DNA of 58,027 nucleotides from Opitutales bacterium (GCA_017935025.1 JAGBIL010000034.1:1-58027); one strand, 5' to 3'; positions 8,030 to 16,309 are shown, counted from the first letter of the stretch. Notes: a model not told the origin generated them from the letters alone. Program-made: numbers and translations.

Positions 8030-8785
8030 TTACCACTCTTCGTCTTCGGAAAATTCCTCATCTTCGGAAACTTCTTCGTCGGAACTTTCTTCCTCGACGA
8101 CTTCTTCTTCCTCTTCAACTTCCTCCTCAGCGTCCGCTTGGGCGGCGGCGCGGGCGGCAGCGAGAGCTTCACGCTGAGCCTTACGCTGCTCGGCAGCGAT
8201 TTTTTCGAGCTCTTCAATCGTGCGGTAAACATCACAAAGAACGTGGTCCGCAGCTTTCAGAACCGGAGCGCCCTTGACCCCCGGAACAACATCCGCAACG
8301 ATGCGATTGCCGTCAACAGCGATAACGGTAACGAGAGCCGCCTTATTTTCCTTTGTCAAAACAACGTGCTCGCCGACCGCATATGTGTTCGGTGTAAGAA
8401 ATTCGATAACCCCGACCTGTTCGTTGTAGCGCGTGATGCGCGCATTACCCTTGTCCGGCATCGGAAGTTCTTCAACGGCAGCAGCGGCTTTAAGAGCTTT
8501 CAAGGCTTTTTCGAGGTTCGCCTGACGAATCGCCGGGAACTCCGCGAGCAAGTCTTCATTCGGCGCTCCTTCTTCACCCGCTACGGCGGGGGCCTCCTCA
8601 AAAACGGTCTCCTCGGTAAAAAGCGCATCGCTCGGCGTTGCCGTTTCCGCTGCGGCGGGAACGGACGGTTGCGCCTTCGGAATCGGCTTAGAATCCGGTG
8701 TTGCCCAAGGATTGTTGGACGACGATGCGCAACCGGAAAACGCGACCGTAGCGAGGGAGGCAATAACAAGGAGAGCTTTTTTCAT
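8030..8785 (-). CDS. Lipoprotein with a glutamate-rich C-terminal tail
   Basis: A 251-residue secreted lipoprotein. The signal peptide ends in the lipobox FSGC with the lipidated Cys at residue 19. A proline-rich linker, an Ala/Glu helix and a compact middle domain of about 80 residues (from about 110) follow; the middle domain is rich in Val and Gly and probably beta-stranded. The last 40 residues are almost entirely Glu, Asp, Ser and Val. The tail could bind divalent cations or basic surfaces. I do not recognise the family and give no function. It forms its own transcription unit, divergent from hisG. Confidence 0.8.
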   Translation of the reverse strand: MKKALLVIASLATVAFSGCASSSNNPWATPDSKPIPKAQPSVPAAAETATPSDALFTEETVFEEAPAVAGEEGAPNEDLLAEFPAIRQANLEKALKALKAAAAVEELPMPDKGNARITRYNEQVGVIEFLTPNTYAVGEHVVLTKENKAALVTVIAVDGNRIVADVVPGVKGAPVLKAADHVLCDVYRTIEELEKIAAEQRKAQREALAAARAAAQADAEEEVEEEEEVVEEESSDEEVSEDEEFSEDEEW

Positions 8786-8960
8786 AGCTTAAAACCTGTA
8801 AAAGAGTGGGTATTTTTTATTAATGGAGGAATAACGAAGAGATCGCGTCATGCAACCTCTGGGAAAAAGACTTTCATCTTGGGTTTGCCTTGTCAATCAA
8901 AATTCGGACGGAAGTCCCCCTCCCACAACCCTCCGCAAGAACAAAAACCGGTCTCCGGTC

Positions 8961-8989
8961 TTGACAAGCTCCCGCGCGGTATAGATTCT
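8961..8989 (+). promoter_or_regulatory. Possible hisG promoter
   Basis: TTGACA at 8961-8966 followed after 17 bases by GATTCT at 8984-8989; a better -10 string, TATAGA at 8980-8985, would have only 13 bases of spacing. The start codon of hisG lies at 9021. Position and -35 box argue for a promoter; the exact -10 is unsure. Confidence 0.4.
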
Positions 8990-9020
8990 CTTTGCCTTTA
9001 TTTTTTGACATTTGACAACC

Positions 9021-9905
9021 ATGGCAAACACCACACCGCTTCTGATGCTCGGCATGCCCAAGGGCAGCCTTGAAGAATCCACGCTCGCGCTCTTTGCAAA
9101 AGCCGGCTATCCCGTCGTGAAAAGCTCGCGCTCGTACCGCCCGTCTTTCGACGATCCCGCGCTCGACGGTCGTTTCGTTCGCGCGCAGGAAATCGCACGC
9201 TACGTCGAACACGGATTTTTTGACTGCGGCTTGACCGGCTACGACTGGGTGGTGGAAAATAACGCCGACGTCGTCGAAGTTTGCGACCTCGTCTACTCCC
9301 GTGCGTCCAATGTCCAAAGCCGCTGGGTCATCTGTGTTCCCGAAGCCTCCGACATCAAAACGGTGAAAGATTTGCAGGGCAAACGCATCGCGACGGAACT
9401 CGTCGGCACGACGCGCCGCTTCCTCGAAAGCCACGGCGTAACCGCTCAGGTCGAATTCTCCTGGGGAGCGACGGAAGTCAAAGTTCCCGATCTCGCCGAC
9501 GCGATCGTCGACCTGACGGAAACGGGAAGCTCCATCAAGGCGAACAAACTCCGCATCGTCGACACGATTTTGAAGACCAACACCAAGCTCATCGCCAACA
9601 AAGACGCTTGGGCAAATCCGGAAAAGCGCGCCAAAATCGAATCCATCGCCATGATGCTTCAATCCGCGCTCACGGCGAAACACCTCGTCGGTCTGAAATT
9701 CAATCTTCCGCGCGAAAAGCTCGACGAAGTCGTCGAAAAACTTCCCGCGATGCGCAACCCGACAATTTCCCCGCTCTCGAACGAAGCGTGGATCGCCGTC
9801 GAAACCATCATCGACAGCAAGCTCACGCGCGACATCATTCCCGCGCTCAAAGCCTGCAAAGCGGAAGGCATCATCGAATATCCGCTCAATAAAGTCGTTT
9901 ATTAA
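9021..9905 (+). CDS. hisG: ATP phosphoribosyltransferase
   Basis: Catalyses the first step of histidine synthesis, joining ATP and PRPP. The 294-residue length is that of the long form with a C-terminal ACT-like regulatory domain for histidine feedback. Visible motifs are the start MLGMPKGSLEESTL, the DCGLTGYDWV region, the PRPP-binding DLTETGSSIKAN and the C-terminal MRNPTISPLSN. I chose the ATG at 9021; a TTG three codons upstream is in frame. No other his gene is nearby, so the pathway is scattered. The stop is followed after 9 bases by the heptad element at 9915. Confidence 0.96.
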   Translation: MANTTPLLMLGMPKGSLEESTLALFAKAGYPVVKSSRSYRPSFDDPALDGRFVRAQEIARYVEHGFFDCGLTGYDWVVENNADVVEVCDLVYSRASNVQSRWVICVPEASDIKTVKDLQGKRIATELVGTTRRFLESHGVTAQVEFSWGATEVKVPDLADAIVDLTETGSSIKANKLRIVDTILKTNTKLIANKDAWANPEKRAKIESIAMMLQSALTAKHLVGLKFNLPREKLDEVVEKLPAMRNPTISPLSNEAWIAVETIIDSKLTRDIIPALKACKAEGIIEYPLNKVVY

Positions 9906-9914
9906 AAAGCGAGA

Positions 9915-9977
9915 AGTATCAAGCATCAGACGAAAAATACATTAAACGCCTGATACCTGGTATTTGACGTTTGGAAC
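9915..9977. repeat. Heptad-period palindromic element A, 3' of hisG
   Basis: Nine consecutive 7-base words can be written from 9915 to 9977: AGTATCA, AGCATCA, GACGAAA, AATACAT, TAAACGC, CTGATAC, CTGGTAT, TTGACGT, TTGGAAC. The left and right halves are imperfect inverted repeats (GTATCAAGCATCAG against CTGATACCTGGTAT). It begins 9 bases after the hisG stop and ends just before the terminator at 9981. It is one of six such elements in the window. Confidence 0.6.
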
Positions 9978-9980
9978 TAT

Positions 9981-10017
9981 AAAAAAATCCGTTCCCGCGA
10001 AGGAACGGATTTTTTTT
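9981..10017. terminator. Bidirectional terminator between hisG and the HAD gene
   Basis: A stem with arms AAATCCGTTCC and GGAACGGATTT and a 6-base loop, flanked by A on the left and T on the right, so it can end both convergent transcripts. The left arm and loop contain the GTTCCCGCG form of the repeated motif. Confidence 0.9.
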
Positions 10018-10657
10018 ATTCGAACAAATCGAGTATCGATTCTTTTCCGGGAACGAGATGATACGCGTGCCATCCGCATTCCCGCGCCGCCGCAACGTTT
10101 TTCGCGTTGTCGTCAATAAAAAGCGTTTCTGCGGGAACGAGCTTCGCAAGTTTTTCCGTTTTCTCGAAAATCCCGTGCGAAGGCTTCACCGCGCCCAACA
10201 AATCCGAATAAAAAGCCTGCTCGAAAAGCGCGTTCATATCGCCGCCGATTTGTTCGGAAAAACGCCTCAAAAACGTTTCGCGATGCGCTTCGTTGGTGTT
10301 GCTCAGCAAAAACGTGCGATAACTTTTCCGCAAATCACGCAACAGCTCAATGCGCGCGGGAACAAAATCTCCGAGCAACTCGTCCCACGCAGCGTGCAAT
10401 TCGGCATCGCTCCGCAACACGAGCTCCGGCGCGCGTTCCCGCAACTTTTGCCAAAACTCCGCACGCGAAAATTCTCCGCGTTCGTTTGCTTCAAAAAACG
10501 TACCCGACCCGACCTGTGTTTCCGCTGCGCTCAAATTCTTCACGCCGAGACGCTCAAACGCACGCTCCGTTTTTGACAAATCGACATCGAGAATCACGCC
10601 GCCGAAATCAAAAACAATCGCGGAAATATTCTCCGGAAATATATTTTTCAGTTTCAT
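10016..10657 (-). CDS. HAD-superfamily hydrolase (phosphatase-like)
   Basis: A 213-residue HAD protein. Motif I is VFDFGGVILDVD near residue 20 (nucleophile Asp and second acid), motif II is around FLLSNTNEAH, motif III is the Lys in GAVKPSHGIFE, and motif IV is TLFIDDNAKN. The inserted alpha-helical cap between motif I and II fits the subgroup that contains small phosphatases such as YihX-type enzymes acting on sugar phosphates or nucleotides. I chose the ATG at 10657; the open frame continues 22 codons upstream through the upstream terminator hairpin. The substrate is unknown. Confidence 0.88.
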   Translation of the reverse strand: MKLKNIFPENISAIVFDFGGVILDVDLSKTERAFERLGVKNLSAAETQVGSGTFFEANERGEFSRAEFWQKLRERAPELVLRSDAELHAAWDELLGDFVPARIELLRDLRKSYRTFLLSNTNEAHRETFLRRFSEQIGGDMNALFEQAFYSDLLGAVKPSHGIFEKTEKLAKLVPAETLFIDDNAKNVAAARECGWHAYHLVPGKESILDLFE

Positions 10658-10660
10658 GCA

Positions 10661-10711
10661 AAAAAAAAGAAACCGCGAACGGGCACAAAGCCGTTCCCGC
10701 GCGCGGTTTCG
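10661..10711 (-). terminator. Terminator of the LpoB-like operon
   Basis: GAAACCGCG at 10669-10677 pairs with CGCGGTTTC at 10702-10710, with an inner AACGG/CCGTT pairing, and an A run at 10660-10668 gives T residues on the minus strand. The inner 3' arm carries GTTCCCGCG. It ends the lipoprotein pair encoded at 10724-12826. Confidence 0.85.
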
Positions 10712-10723
10712 ACAAATTTTCAA

Positions 10724-11302
10724 TTACCAGCCGACGGCGTTCTTTTCGCCCTGCTTCGTGAGCGTTTTTTCTCCCATCCAAATCACGTCGCCCGTGCGCG
10801 CATCCGCAAGGCGCAACGAGAAAACGTAGCTGACCTGCTTCGTCGAACTTGCGCGCGCCTGCACTTCGGCGATTTTTCCGATCAGCGTCAAATCCGGCAA
10901 AACCGTTTCCGTCGCGCCCATGCCCGCCATTTCCCGGCGCACCACATCCTGATTGCGTTCCGTGCTCATCGACATCGAAACCGTCGCCTTTCCGGATTCC
11001 AAAATGCGCTGCTGCACTTTGTCCGTAAGCAACGAAACGTCAAAATTCTGCGTCGTGTCATTTTTGACAAGGCTGAGCGCGATACGCGGTTTTTTCGTTC
11101 CGGAAAAAGCGTCGCGCGCAAGCATTTGCTCAACAAGCGCATTCGACGCCATCGTGAAATCCTGAATATCCACGGCGTTCAGCGAGACAACGGTTTCCTG
11201 TCCGTCGGGATCAATGTAGTGCGCCGGCGTTGCGCAACCGGCGAAAACGGCGACGGCAAGCGCCGCGGGAACAAACGTTTTCGTAAGCATATTTTTCATC
11301 AT
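10724..11302 (-). CDS. LpoB-like lipoprotein (penicillin-binding protein activator family)
   Basis: A 192-residue lipoprotein with signal peptide and lipobox VFAGC. The body matches the LpoB/YcfM pattern: a short start, DIQDFTMASNALVEQML, a Rossmann-like alternation of strands and helices, and a C-terminal VSYVFSLRLADARTGDVIWMGEKTLTK. In enterobacteria LpoB reaches from the outer membrane to stimulate PBP1b. The ATG at 11302 is chosen because GAGGAAAAAG precedes it; the in-frame TTG at 11317 would include that ribosome binding site. It is the second gene after the COG3014-like lipoprotein, 45 bases downstream. Confidence 0.85.
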   Translation of the reverse strand: MMKNMLTKTFVPAALAVAVFAGCATPAHYIDPDGQETVVSLNAVDIQDFTMASNALVEQMLARDAFSGTKKPRIALSLVKNDTTQNFDVSLLTDKVQQRILESGKATVSMSMSTERNQDVVRREMAGMGATETVLPDLTLIGKIAEVQARASSTKQVSYVFSLRLADARTGDVIWMGEKTLTKQGEKNAVGW

Positions 11303-11347
11303 CTTTTTCCTCTTCAATTAATTTGTTCTATTTTTTTTCTAAAAAAT

Positions 11348-12826
11348 CTATTTCAAAACCGCCTGTGAAACCACGAGCGGGCCGTATTCGTGCGTTGTTT
11401 TTACGATGACGAGATTGACTTCTCCCGGCAAAAGTTCGACTTCGCGGGAACGCCCGCCGACATTCACCGTAACGCGGCGGGAAGACGGCGTTGCCATGCG
11501 CACAATCGAAAAATTCTGCGGCAACGTCTGCCAGCAACGCACATCCGCATCCGTTGACGCGTAAGTGTAAACGGCGCTTCCGATCATCGTCGCCAGCGAA
11601 ATAAGCGCGCTTCCCGTGCTGCCGTCGCGTTGCGCGTATTCCTGACTTGCGGCGTTGAGCGCCGCCGCGGCGGCGGACTTCAAAAACGCCGTAATCAGCG
11701 TACGCGTCAAAATCGCGGGATACGCGTTGTCAAAATCCGTCCGCACCACGCTGTTCATGTCGCAAATTTCACTCGCGGGAACGCCGTTTGCGGAAAGAGC
11801 GGGCACGCTCGACGGCATCGCGTCGCCGGTAACATAAGCGCCTGAAGCAAAAAACGGGAGATTCCAATATTTTTGTTCGGCGGAAAGCACGAGCTTCGGA
11901 AGCGCGATGCTAATGGGCATGAGCGTCCAATATCCGCGCCCGGTCGGCACGGGAATCGCCGTATCCACGCGCGTCGTTCCGATAATCGGGGCGCAACCGC
12001 TTTCAAAAACGACGTACGTCAGCGGATTTTCGTCAGGCGCGTTTTTCCCGGCAAGTTTTTCATCCTGAGCGACGTAGGGATTTTCCGGATACATTTTTGC
12101 AACGCGCGAAAGTGAAACGCGCGCCCGCTCAAAATCAGCCCCGTCCGTTCCCGTATGAAAAAAATAGATACCGTGAAGCCACGTCGCAAACGGATTAACG
12201 TAATCAGCGAGCACGCGAACACTCGCGAGCTCCGCTTTTTCCGCGTCGAGCGTATTATCCAATCCGCTCTGTTGAAGAATCGCTTCCACATCCACGGCAT
12301 TCTCTTTCGCCTCCGCCTGCGCGTTTTCGATTTCTTTCGCATTGCGGTCAACCGCATCGCGTTGCGCCTGATATGCGGCATTGAGCGCCACACGGGCGGA
12401 AGCGATATTTCCCGCTTCCAAAAACGCAAGTGCGCGGTAAGTATGCAACATAATCACGTCGCTGCTACGTCCGCGATACGGAAGAGCGGAAAGATTGGTC
12501 AGCGTGGCAAGCGTTTCGCTCGAAAGTAAAACATCCGGCGTTTCCTCCCAGCGGGCAACGGTCTCTGCGGCCTTTTCGTATTCATCAGAGGCCGCCGCCG
12601 CGTTCCCGCAGGCAAGAAGCGTGTTCCCGCGCTCAAGTTGCCACAAAAGCAATTCGTTTTCCCCGGCAGCCTGAAGCGCCGTTCCCGCGACGGTGTTTGC
12701 CTCGGCGAAACGTCCGCTCGTCCAATGTCCGCGCAAATCCCGAGCATTATCTTCGTAGCTCGCGCAGCCGGAAAGAGCCGCGACGGCGAGCAACGCAAAC
12801 ACAAATCTGACCGGAGCTTTTTTCAT
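11348..12826 (-). CDS. COG3014-like TPR lipoprotein
   Basis: A 492-residue lipoprotein: signal peptide, lipobox ALSGC with Cys near residue 21, then an alpha-helical TPR-like half (about 25-200) with RGNTLLACGNAAAASDEYEKA and MLHTYRALAFLEAGNIASARV. The C-terminal half is mixed and ends in a small beta domain (SSRRVTVNVGGRSREVELLPGEV). This organisation is that of COG3014 proteins, which are commonly encoded next to an LpoB-type lipoprotein, as here. A joint role at the outer membrane or in peptidoglycan synthesis is inferred from that pairing. Confidence 0.8.
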   Translation of the reverse strand: MKKAPVRFVFALLAVAALSGCASYEDNARDLRGHWTSGRFAEANTVAGTALQAAGENELLLWQLERGNTLLACGNAAAASDEYEKAAETVARWEETPDVLLSSETLATLTNLSALPYRGRSSDVIMLHTYRALAFLEAGNIASARVALNAAYQAQRDAVDRNAKEIENAQAEAKENAVDVEAILQQSGLDNTLDAEKAELASVRVLADYVNPFATWLHGIYFFHTGTDGADFERARVSLSRVAKMYPENPYVAQDEKLAGKNAPDENPLTYVVFESGCAPIIGTTRVDTAIPVPTGRGYWTLMPISIALPKLVLSAEQKYWNLPFFASGAYVTGDAMPSSVPALSANGVPASEICDMNSVVRTDFDNAYPAILTRTLITAFLKSAAAAALNAASQEYAQRDGSTGSALISLATMIGSAVYTYASTDADVRCWQTLPQNFSIVRMATPSSRRVTVNVGGRSREVELLPGEVNLVIVKTTHEYGPLVVSQAVLK

Positions 12827-12859
12827 TTTTTTACCGGAGACGACAGCGAAAAAAAGAAC

Positions 12860-13504
12860 CTACGGAGCGAGGCGCTCAATCGTCCACACCGAAGCGGTTT
12901 CTCCCTCGCGCGTATAGCAAAAACGGTCGTGTAATCGATTCGGGCGCCCCTGCCAAAACTCAATGCGCGCGGGAACGACTCGATAACCGCCCCAAAAATC
13001 CGGAAGAGGCACCTTACCTTCCGTAAATTTTCGTTTCATCTCATCGAGCTTTTTCAAAAGAATTGAACGCGAGGAAATCACGGTGCTCTGATGCGAAACC
13101 CACGCTCCGAGTTGACTCCCGAACGGTCGGCTCAAAAAATATTTCAGCGATTCCGCCGTCGAAATTTTCTCCACACGCCCTTCTATCTCCACCTGTCTCT
13201 CCAACGCGATCCACGGGAACAACAACGCCGCACGCGGATTTTCTTCAAGCTGTTTTGCCTTGCGTCCCGTATAGTTCGTAAAAAATACAAATCCTCGCTC
13301 GTCGTAGGCTTTAAGCAAAACGGTGCGCGCCGAAGGATGCCCGTCGGCACCGACCGTGCAAACCGTCATCGCGTTCGGCTCGGTGAGTTTCGCGGCGCAC
13401 GCCTGCTCAAACCAAACGCGAAACTGTGCGAAAGGGTTGTCGTTGAGGTCGTCGCGATCCAAGCCGCCGTGTGTGTATTCTTCTCGAAATGCGGACAAGT
13501 CCAT
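12860..13504 (-). CDS. pdxH: Pyridoxamine 5'-phosphate oxidase
   Basis: FMN-dependent oxidation of pyridoxine or pyridoxamine phosphate to pyridoxal phosphate. The 214-residue protein has the flavin-binding core [32 protein letters not shown] (shown here only as a family hallmark), the [16 protein letters not shown] segment, [11 protein letters not shown], and the C-terminal [11 protein letters not shown]...WTIERLAP signature that contacts PLP. I chose the ATG at 13504 ([10 protein letters not shown]); the frame is open 14 codons further. It is separated by 33 bases from the lipoprotein gene downstream. Confidence 0.95.
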   Translation of the reverse strand: MDLSAFREEYTHGGLDRDDLNDNPFAQFRVWFEQACAAKLTEPNAMTVCTVGADGHPSARTVLLKAYDERGFVFFTNYTGRKAKQLEENPRAALLFPWIALERQVEIEGRVEKISTAESLKYFLSRPFGSQLGAWVSHQSTVISSRSILLKKLDEMKRKFTEGKVPLPDFWGGYRVVPARIEFWQGRPNRLHDRFCYTREGETASVWTIERLAP

Positions 13505-13602
13505 AACGCCCCGATTATCTCGCGGGAACGTCGCCGCGTAAAGCATGGAAAAAAGGACTTGCGCGGCGGCGGGAACGCGCGTAGCGTCCTGCTCAGTTTT
13601 CA

Positions 13603-13690
13603 GTAAGGGGTGCCCGCGGGAATGTTTCCCGTCGGCTGAGATTATACCCGCGAACCTGATCCGGATAATGCCGGCGTAGGAAGTGCTGAG
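13603..13690 (+). ncRNA. TPP (THI-box) riboswitch
   Basis: The plus strand shows the THI-box landmarks in order: AGGGGTGCCC at about 13606, GGCTGAGATTATACCCG at 13634-13650, and GAACCTGATCCGGATAATG with CCGGCGTAGGAAG to about 13683. These are the conserved P2/P3 and P4/P5 elements that bind thiamine pyrophosphate. It precedes thi4 by about 90 bases, so thiazole synthesis is expected to fall when TPP is abundant. The expression platform is not clear by eye; either translational masking or termination could apply. Confidence 0.93.
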
Positions 13691-13779
13691 GAACTTTTTG
13701 ACCGTGTTGCGCGAACGAGTGTTCCCGCTCCGGGCGCTCTTGTTGGAAACTAAAAAAAAACAACAGAAAGAGTAAAAAC

Positions 13780-14553
13780 ATGGTCATGGAAGAACAAATC
13801 TCGGGCGCAATCGTGCGCGCGTTTTTCAAAAAACTCGAAAGCCGCCTTGCGGTGGACGTCGCAATCGTCGGTGCCGGACCGAGCGGACTCGTCGCTGCGC
13901 GCGATCTCGCGAAAGCCGGCTACAACGTTGCCGTTTACGAAAGCAAACTCGCGCCGGGCGGTGGTGTTTGGGGCGGCGGAATGTTGATGAACGAGGTCGT
14001 CGTGCAAGACGATGCGGCGGAAATTCTCCGCGATTTCGACATCACAACCGTTCCGCTCGGGAACGGTTTTCACACGCTGGATTCCGTCGAAATGGCCTCC
14101 GGGCTGATTTTCGGTGCGCGCAAGGCGGGAGCGGTGATTTTTAACACGGTTTGCGTAGAAGATATCGTGATTCACGATGGCGTGATTTCCGGCGTTGTCA
14201 TCAACTGGAATCCCGTACGCCGCCTCGATATGCACGTAGACCCGATTGTCGTAACCGCACGCGCCGTGGTTGACGGCACCGGGCATCCGAGCGAGATCGT
14301 CAAGAAAGCCGTCAACAAAGCCGGCGTTCAGATTGATTCGCCAACGGGGGGCATTCTTGGAGAAAAACCGATGTGGATGGCGGACGGAGAACGCACGACC
14401 GTCGAAAACACCAAGCGGCTTTTCCCCGGGCTTTACGCTTCCGGTATGGCGGCGAACAACGTACAAGGCGGCTTCCGCATGGGCCCGATTTTCGGCGGAA
14501 TGCTCAAAAGCGGACGTAAACTTGCGCAAATTATCGCCGAAGATTTGAAGTAA
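13780..14553 (+). CDS. thi4: Thiazole synthase Thi4, sulfide-dependent type
   Basis: Makes the ADP-thiazole precursor from NAD and glycine. The 257-residue protein has the dinucleotide fold [16 protein letters not shown] at about residues 25-40, [29 protein letters not shown] and the C-terminal [20 protein letters not shown]. Eukaryotic Thi4 donates the sulfur of an active-site Cys located 8 residues after the conserved TGH; here that place is Ala and the only Cys of the protein (in NTVCVED) lies elsewhere. It should therefore use free sulfide and turn over more than once, as described for archaeal homologues. It lies behind a TPP riboswitch and ahead of thiE. The start at 13780 has AGAAAGAG before it. 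Confidence 0.93.
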   Translation: MVMEEQISGAIVRAFFKKLESRLAVDVAIVGAGPSGLVAARDLAKAGYNVAVYESKLAPGGGVWGGGMLMNEVVVQDDAAEILRDFDITTVPLGNGFHTLDSVEMASGLIFGARKAGAVIFNTVCVEDIVIHDGVISGVVINWNPVRRLDMHVDPIVVTARAVVDGTGHPSEIVKKAVNKAGVQIDSPTGGILGEKPMWMADGERTTVENTKRLFPGLYASGMAANNVQGGFRMGPIFGGMLKSGRKLAQIIAEDLK

Positions 14554-14558
14554 AAAAA

Positions 14559-14800
14559 GGAACCACGGAATGCACGAAATATTGCAGAAGGCAAGCTCTA
14601 TAAATTCGTTTTTGAGGAAACCGATGAGAGCCCGGGGCTGAGAGATTAGAGGTAAATGCGTTCCCGCAAGCGGGGAAAAGGACTTTAAAAACCTCTTTCG
14701 CGAAGCGAAATGCAAATACCTATCATCTCTATCCTCTCCCCTATCATCGAAAACTCTATTTATAGAGGCTCCCAGAAGATTTCCTGTCTTCCGTGGTTCC
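14559..14800. repeat. Element B: 242-base imperfect palindrome between thi4 and thiE
   Basis: The ends are perfect 12-base inverted repeats (GGAACCACGGAA at 14559-14570 and its complement at 14789-14800). Inside, CTCTATAAAT near 14596 pairs with ATTTATAGAG near 14757-14766, and GAGAGATTAGAGGTA pairs imperfectly with TACCTATCATCTCT. The right half reads as 7-base words (CATCTCT, ATCCTCT, CCCCTAT, CATCGAA). A small inner hairpin TTTCGCGAAGCGAAA and one copy of GCGTTCCCGC lie near the centre. The element starts 5 bases after the thi4 stop and fills nearly the whole gap to thiE. No open frame is present. Confidence 0.65.
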
Positions 14801-14819
14801 TCTCTCCTCTTTTTGAAAC

Positions 14820-15440
14820 ATGAAAAATTCTTTTGGACTTTATCTCGTCATTACCGATCCCGCGACGAGCTACGAAACCTGCGCAGACGCCGCGGTGCGC
14901 GCAGGATTGCGCGTCATTCAGCTTCGTATGAAACACGTTTCGCGGGAACGCATCGTCGCCACGGCGAAAAGCCTGCGAGCAATCACGGCGGGAACGAGTA
15001 CGCTTTTCATCGTTAACGACGATCCCGCGATCGCCGCCGAAGTCGGAGCCGACGGCGTTCATCTCGGGCAAACAGACCTTCCGATTCCCGTCGCGCGGGA
15101 ACGGTTTCCGTCTCTGAAAATCTTCGGGCTCTCCACGCATTCACTCGAGCAAGTCGAAGCCGCACGGGAACTCACGCCCGACTACATCGGCATCGGTCCT
15201 GTTTACGCCACGCCGACGAAAGAAATCCCCGATGCCACGCTCGGCTTGGAAACGATGCGAAAGATGCTCTCCGCCGCACCCGTTCCTGCCGTCGCCATCG
15301 GCGGAATCGATGCCGAACGTCTTCCTGATGTTCTGCGCGCGGGAGCGCAAAATTTCGCCGTCGTCCGCGCCGTTTGCGGAAGCCCCGATCCTTACGCCGC
15401 CATTCGCCGTTTAAAGGATACGTACAAAACGCTTGTTTGA
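14820..15440 (+). CDS. thiE: Thiamine-phosphate synthase
   Basis: Couples the thiazole and HMP-pyrophosphate moieties to thiamine phosphate. The 206-residue TIM barrel shows QLRMKHVSRE (substrate Arg/Lys), FIVNDDPAIAAEVGADGVHLGQTDL with the metal-binding acids, GLSTHS, DYIGIGPVYATPTK and AIGGI. All are family hallmarks. It is downstream of thi4 and the riboswitch, separated by the palindromic element B, so read-through from the thi4 promoter would make both enzymes TPP-controlled. The enzymes for HMP synthesis are not in the window. Confidence 0.95.
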   Translation: MKNSFGLYLVITDPATSYETCADAAVRAGLRVIQLRMKHVSRERIVATAKSLRAITAGTSTLFIVNDDPAIAAEVGADGVHLGQTDLPIPVARERFPSLKIFGLSTHSLEQVEAARELTPDYIGIGPVYATPTKEIPDATLGLETMRKMLSAAPVPAVAIGGIDAERLPDVLRAGAQNFAVVRAVCGSPDPYAAIRRLKDTYKTLV

Positions 15441-15475
15441 ACTTTGCGAGTCCGATTGCGACAGAAAATCTCGTC

Positions 15476-15503
15476 TTGCAACACGTTTTTTTTTTAATAA
15501 AAT
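15476..15503 (+). promoter_or_regulatory. Possible promoter of the PEP-CTERM gene
   Basis: TTGCAA at 15476-15481 and TAAAAT at 15498-15503 are 16 bases apart, with a run of ten T between them, about 80 bases before the start codon at 15582. The T run may alternatively mark the end of the thiE transcript, although no hairpin precedes it. Confidence 0.35.
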
Positions 15504-15581
15504 AGGAGTCTCCAATAAAGAGAGGGAGGCAAAAAAAATCTGCCGACTACCTTCTAAAAACTTTTAACAACTTACGAGACT

Positions 15582-16256
15582 ATGACTAAATACATCACAA
15601 TTGCGGCACTTCTTGCCGCCGGAACAACCCTCTCAAATGCCGAGACAATAACGTTTGACAAAACGACATGGACGACGGGAACCAACACGATTTCGTTAGT
15701 ATCACCGACAACCGTTTCTACAACCGCGATTGAAAATCTCGAAAGCTGGGAAATCTCCTTTGACTGGACTTATACGGCAGGAGACGCTTCCAACGAATGG
15801 GGATCGACAATTTTTGCAACGGGAACAGATCCGTTTGCGAGCAATGGATACAACGGCGGATTCCAAATTCGTTGGAACAACGGAACAAAGAATAGTGATG
15901 GCAAGATGTTTGTTGTCTCAAACGGAAATACAAGTGGAGGCTCCTCCCTCGACTTGGGGACTGTTGCTGATTTTGCGAGCGAAAATTACAGTTTCAACTT
16001 TACCGTTTCTTATGATGTCGAAACCAGGGATTTGAATTTTGTTGTTAAATACGGAGATAAGACCTTGGATGAAACATTAACGTCAACCCAAGAAGTCGCG
16101 CTCTCTTCGTTTTCGACAGGACGTTCAGACTATGGAACAATTGGTACATACTCCAACTTGCAAGGTTCTTACACGATTCCCGAGCCTTCGGCGTTCGGGT
16201 TGCTTGCTGGCTTGGGGGCGTTGGCACTCGTCGCCACGCGTCGGCGACGCAAATAA
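15582..16256 (+). CDS. PEP-CTERM sorted exported protein
   Basis: A 224-residue exported protein: signal peptide MTKYITIAALLAAGTTLSNA, a beta-rich Thr/Ser/Gly/Asn-rich body without Cys and with few charged residues, and the C-terminal tripartite sorting signal, namely IPEPSAFGLL, a hydrophobic helix LAGLGALALVA, then TRRRRK. PEP-CTERM proteins are cleaved by an exosortase and are usually part of extracellular matrix or surface layers. No exosortase gene is in the window. It is a single-gene unit with its own terminator. The concanavalin-like or jelly-roll fold of many family members would suit the composition, but that is a guess. Confidence 0.88.
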   Translation: MTKYITIAALLAAGTTLSNAETITFDKTTWTTGTNTISLVSPTTVSTTAIENLESWEISFDWTYTAGDASNEWGSTIFATGTDPFASNGYNGGFQIRWNNGTKNSDGKMFVVSNGNTSGGSSLDLGTVADFASENYSFNFTVSYDVETRDLNFVVKYGDKTLDETLTSTQEVALSSFSTGRSDYGTIGTYSNLQGSYTIPEPSAFGLLAGLGALALVATRRRRK

Positions 16257-16270
16257 ATCCTAAAAGCGAC

Positions 16271-16309
16271 AAAAAAAAAGCGTTCTCTTGCGGGAACGCT
16301 TTTTTTTTG
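16271..16309 (+). terminator. Terminator of the PEP-CTERM gene
   Basis: AAAAAAAGCGTTC and GAACGCTTTTTTT form a perfect stem with a short loop, followed by a T run; it begins about 15 bases after the stop. The right arm is GCGGGAACGC, a full copy of the repeated motif. Confidence 0.92.

Noticed and set aside
14630-14660. GGCTGAGAGATTAGAGG resembles part of a THI-box, suggesting a second TPP riboswitch before thiE
   Set aside because: The downstream CCTGATCCGG-type half and the GGGTGC start are missing; the string belongs to the long palindromic element B.
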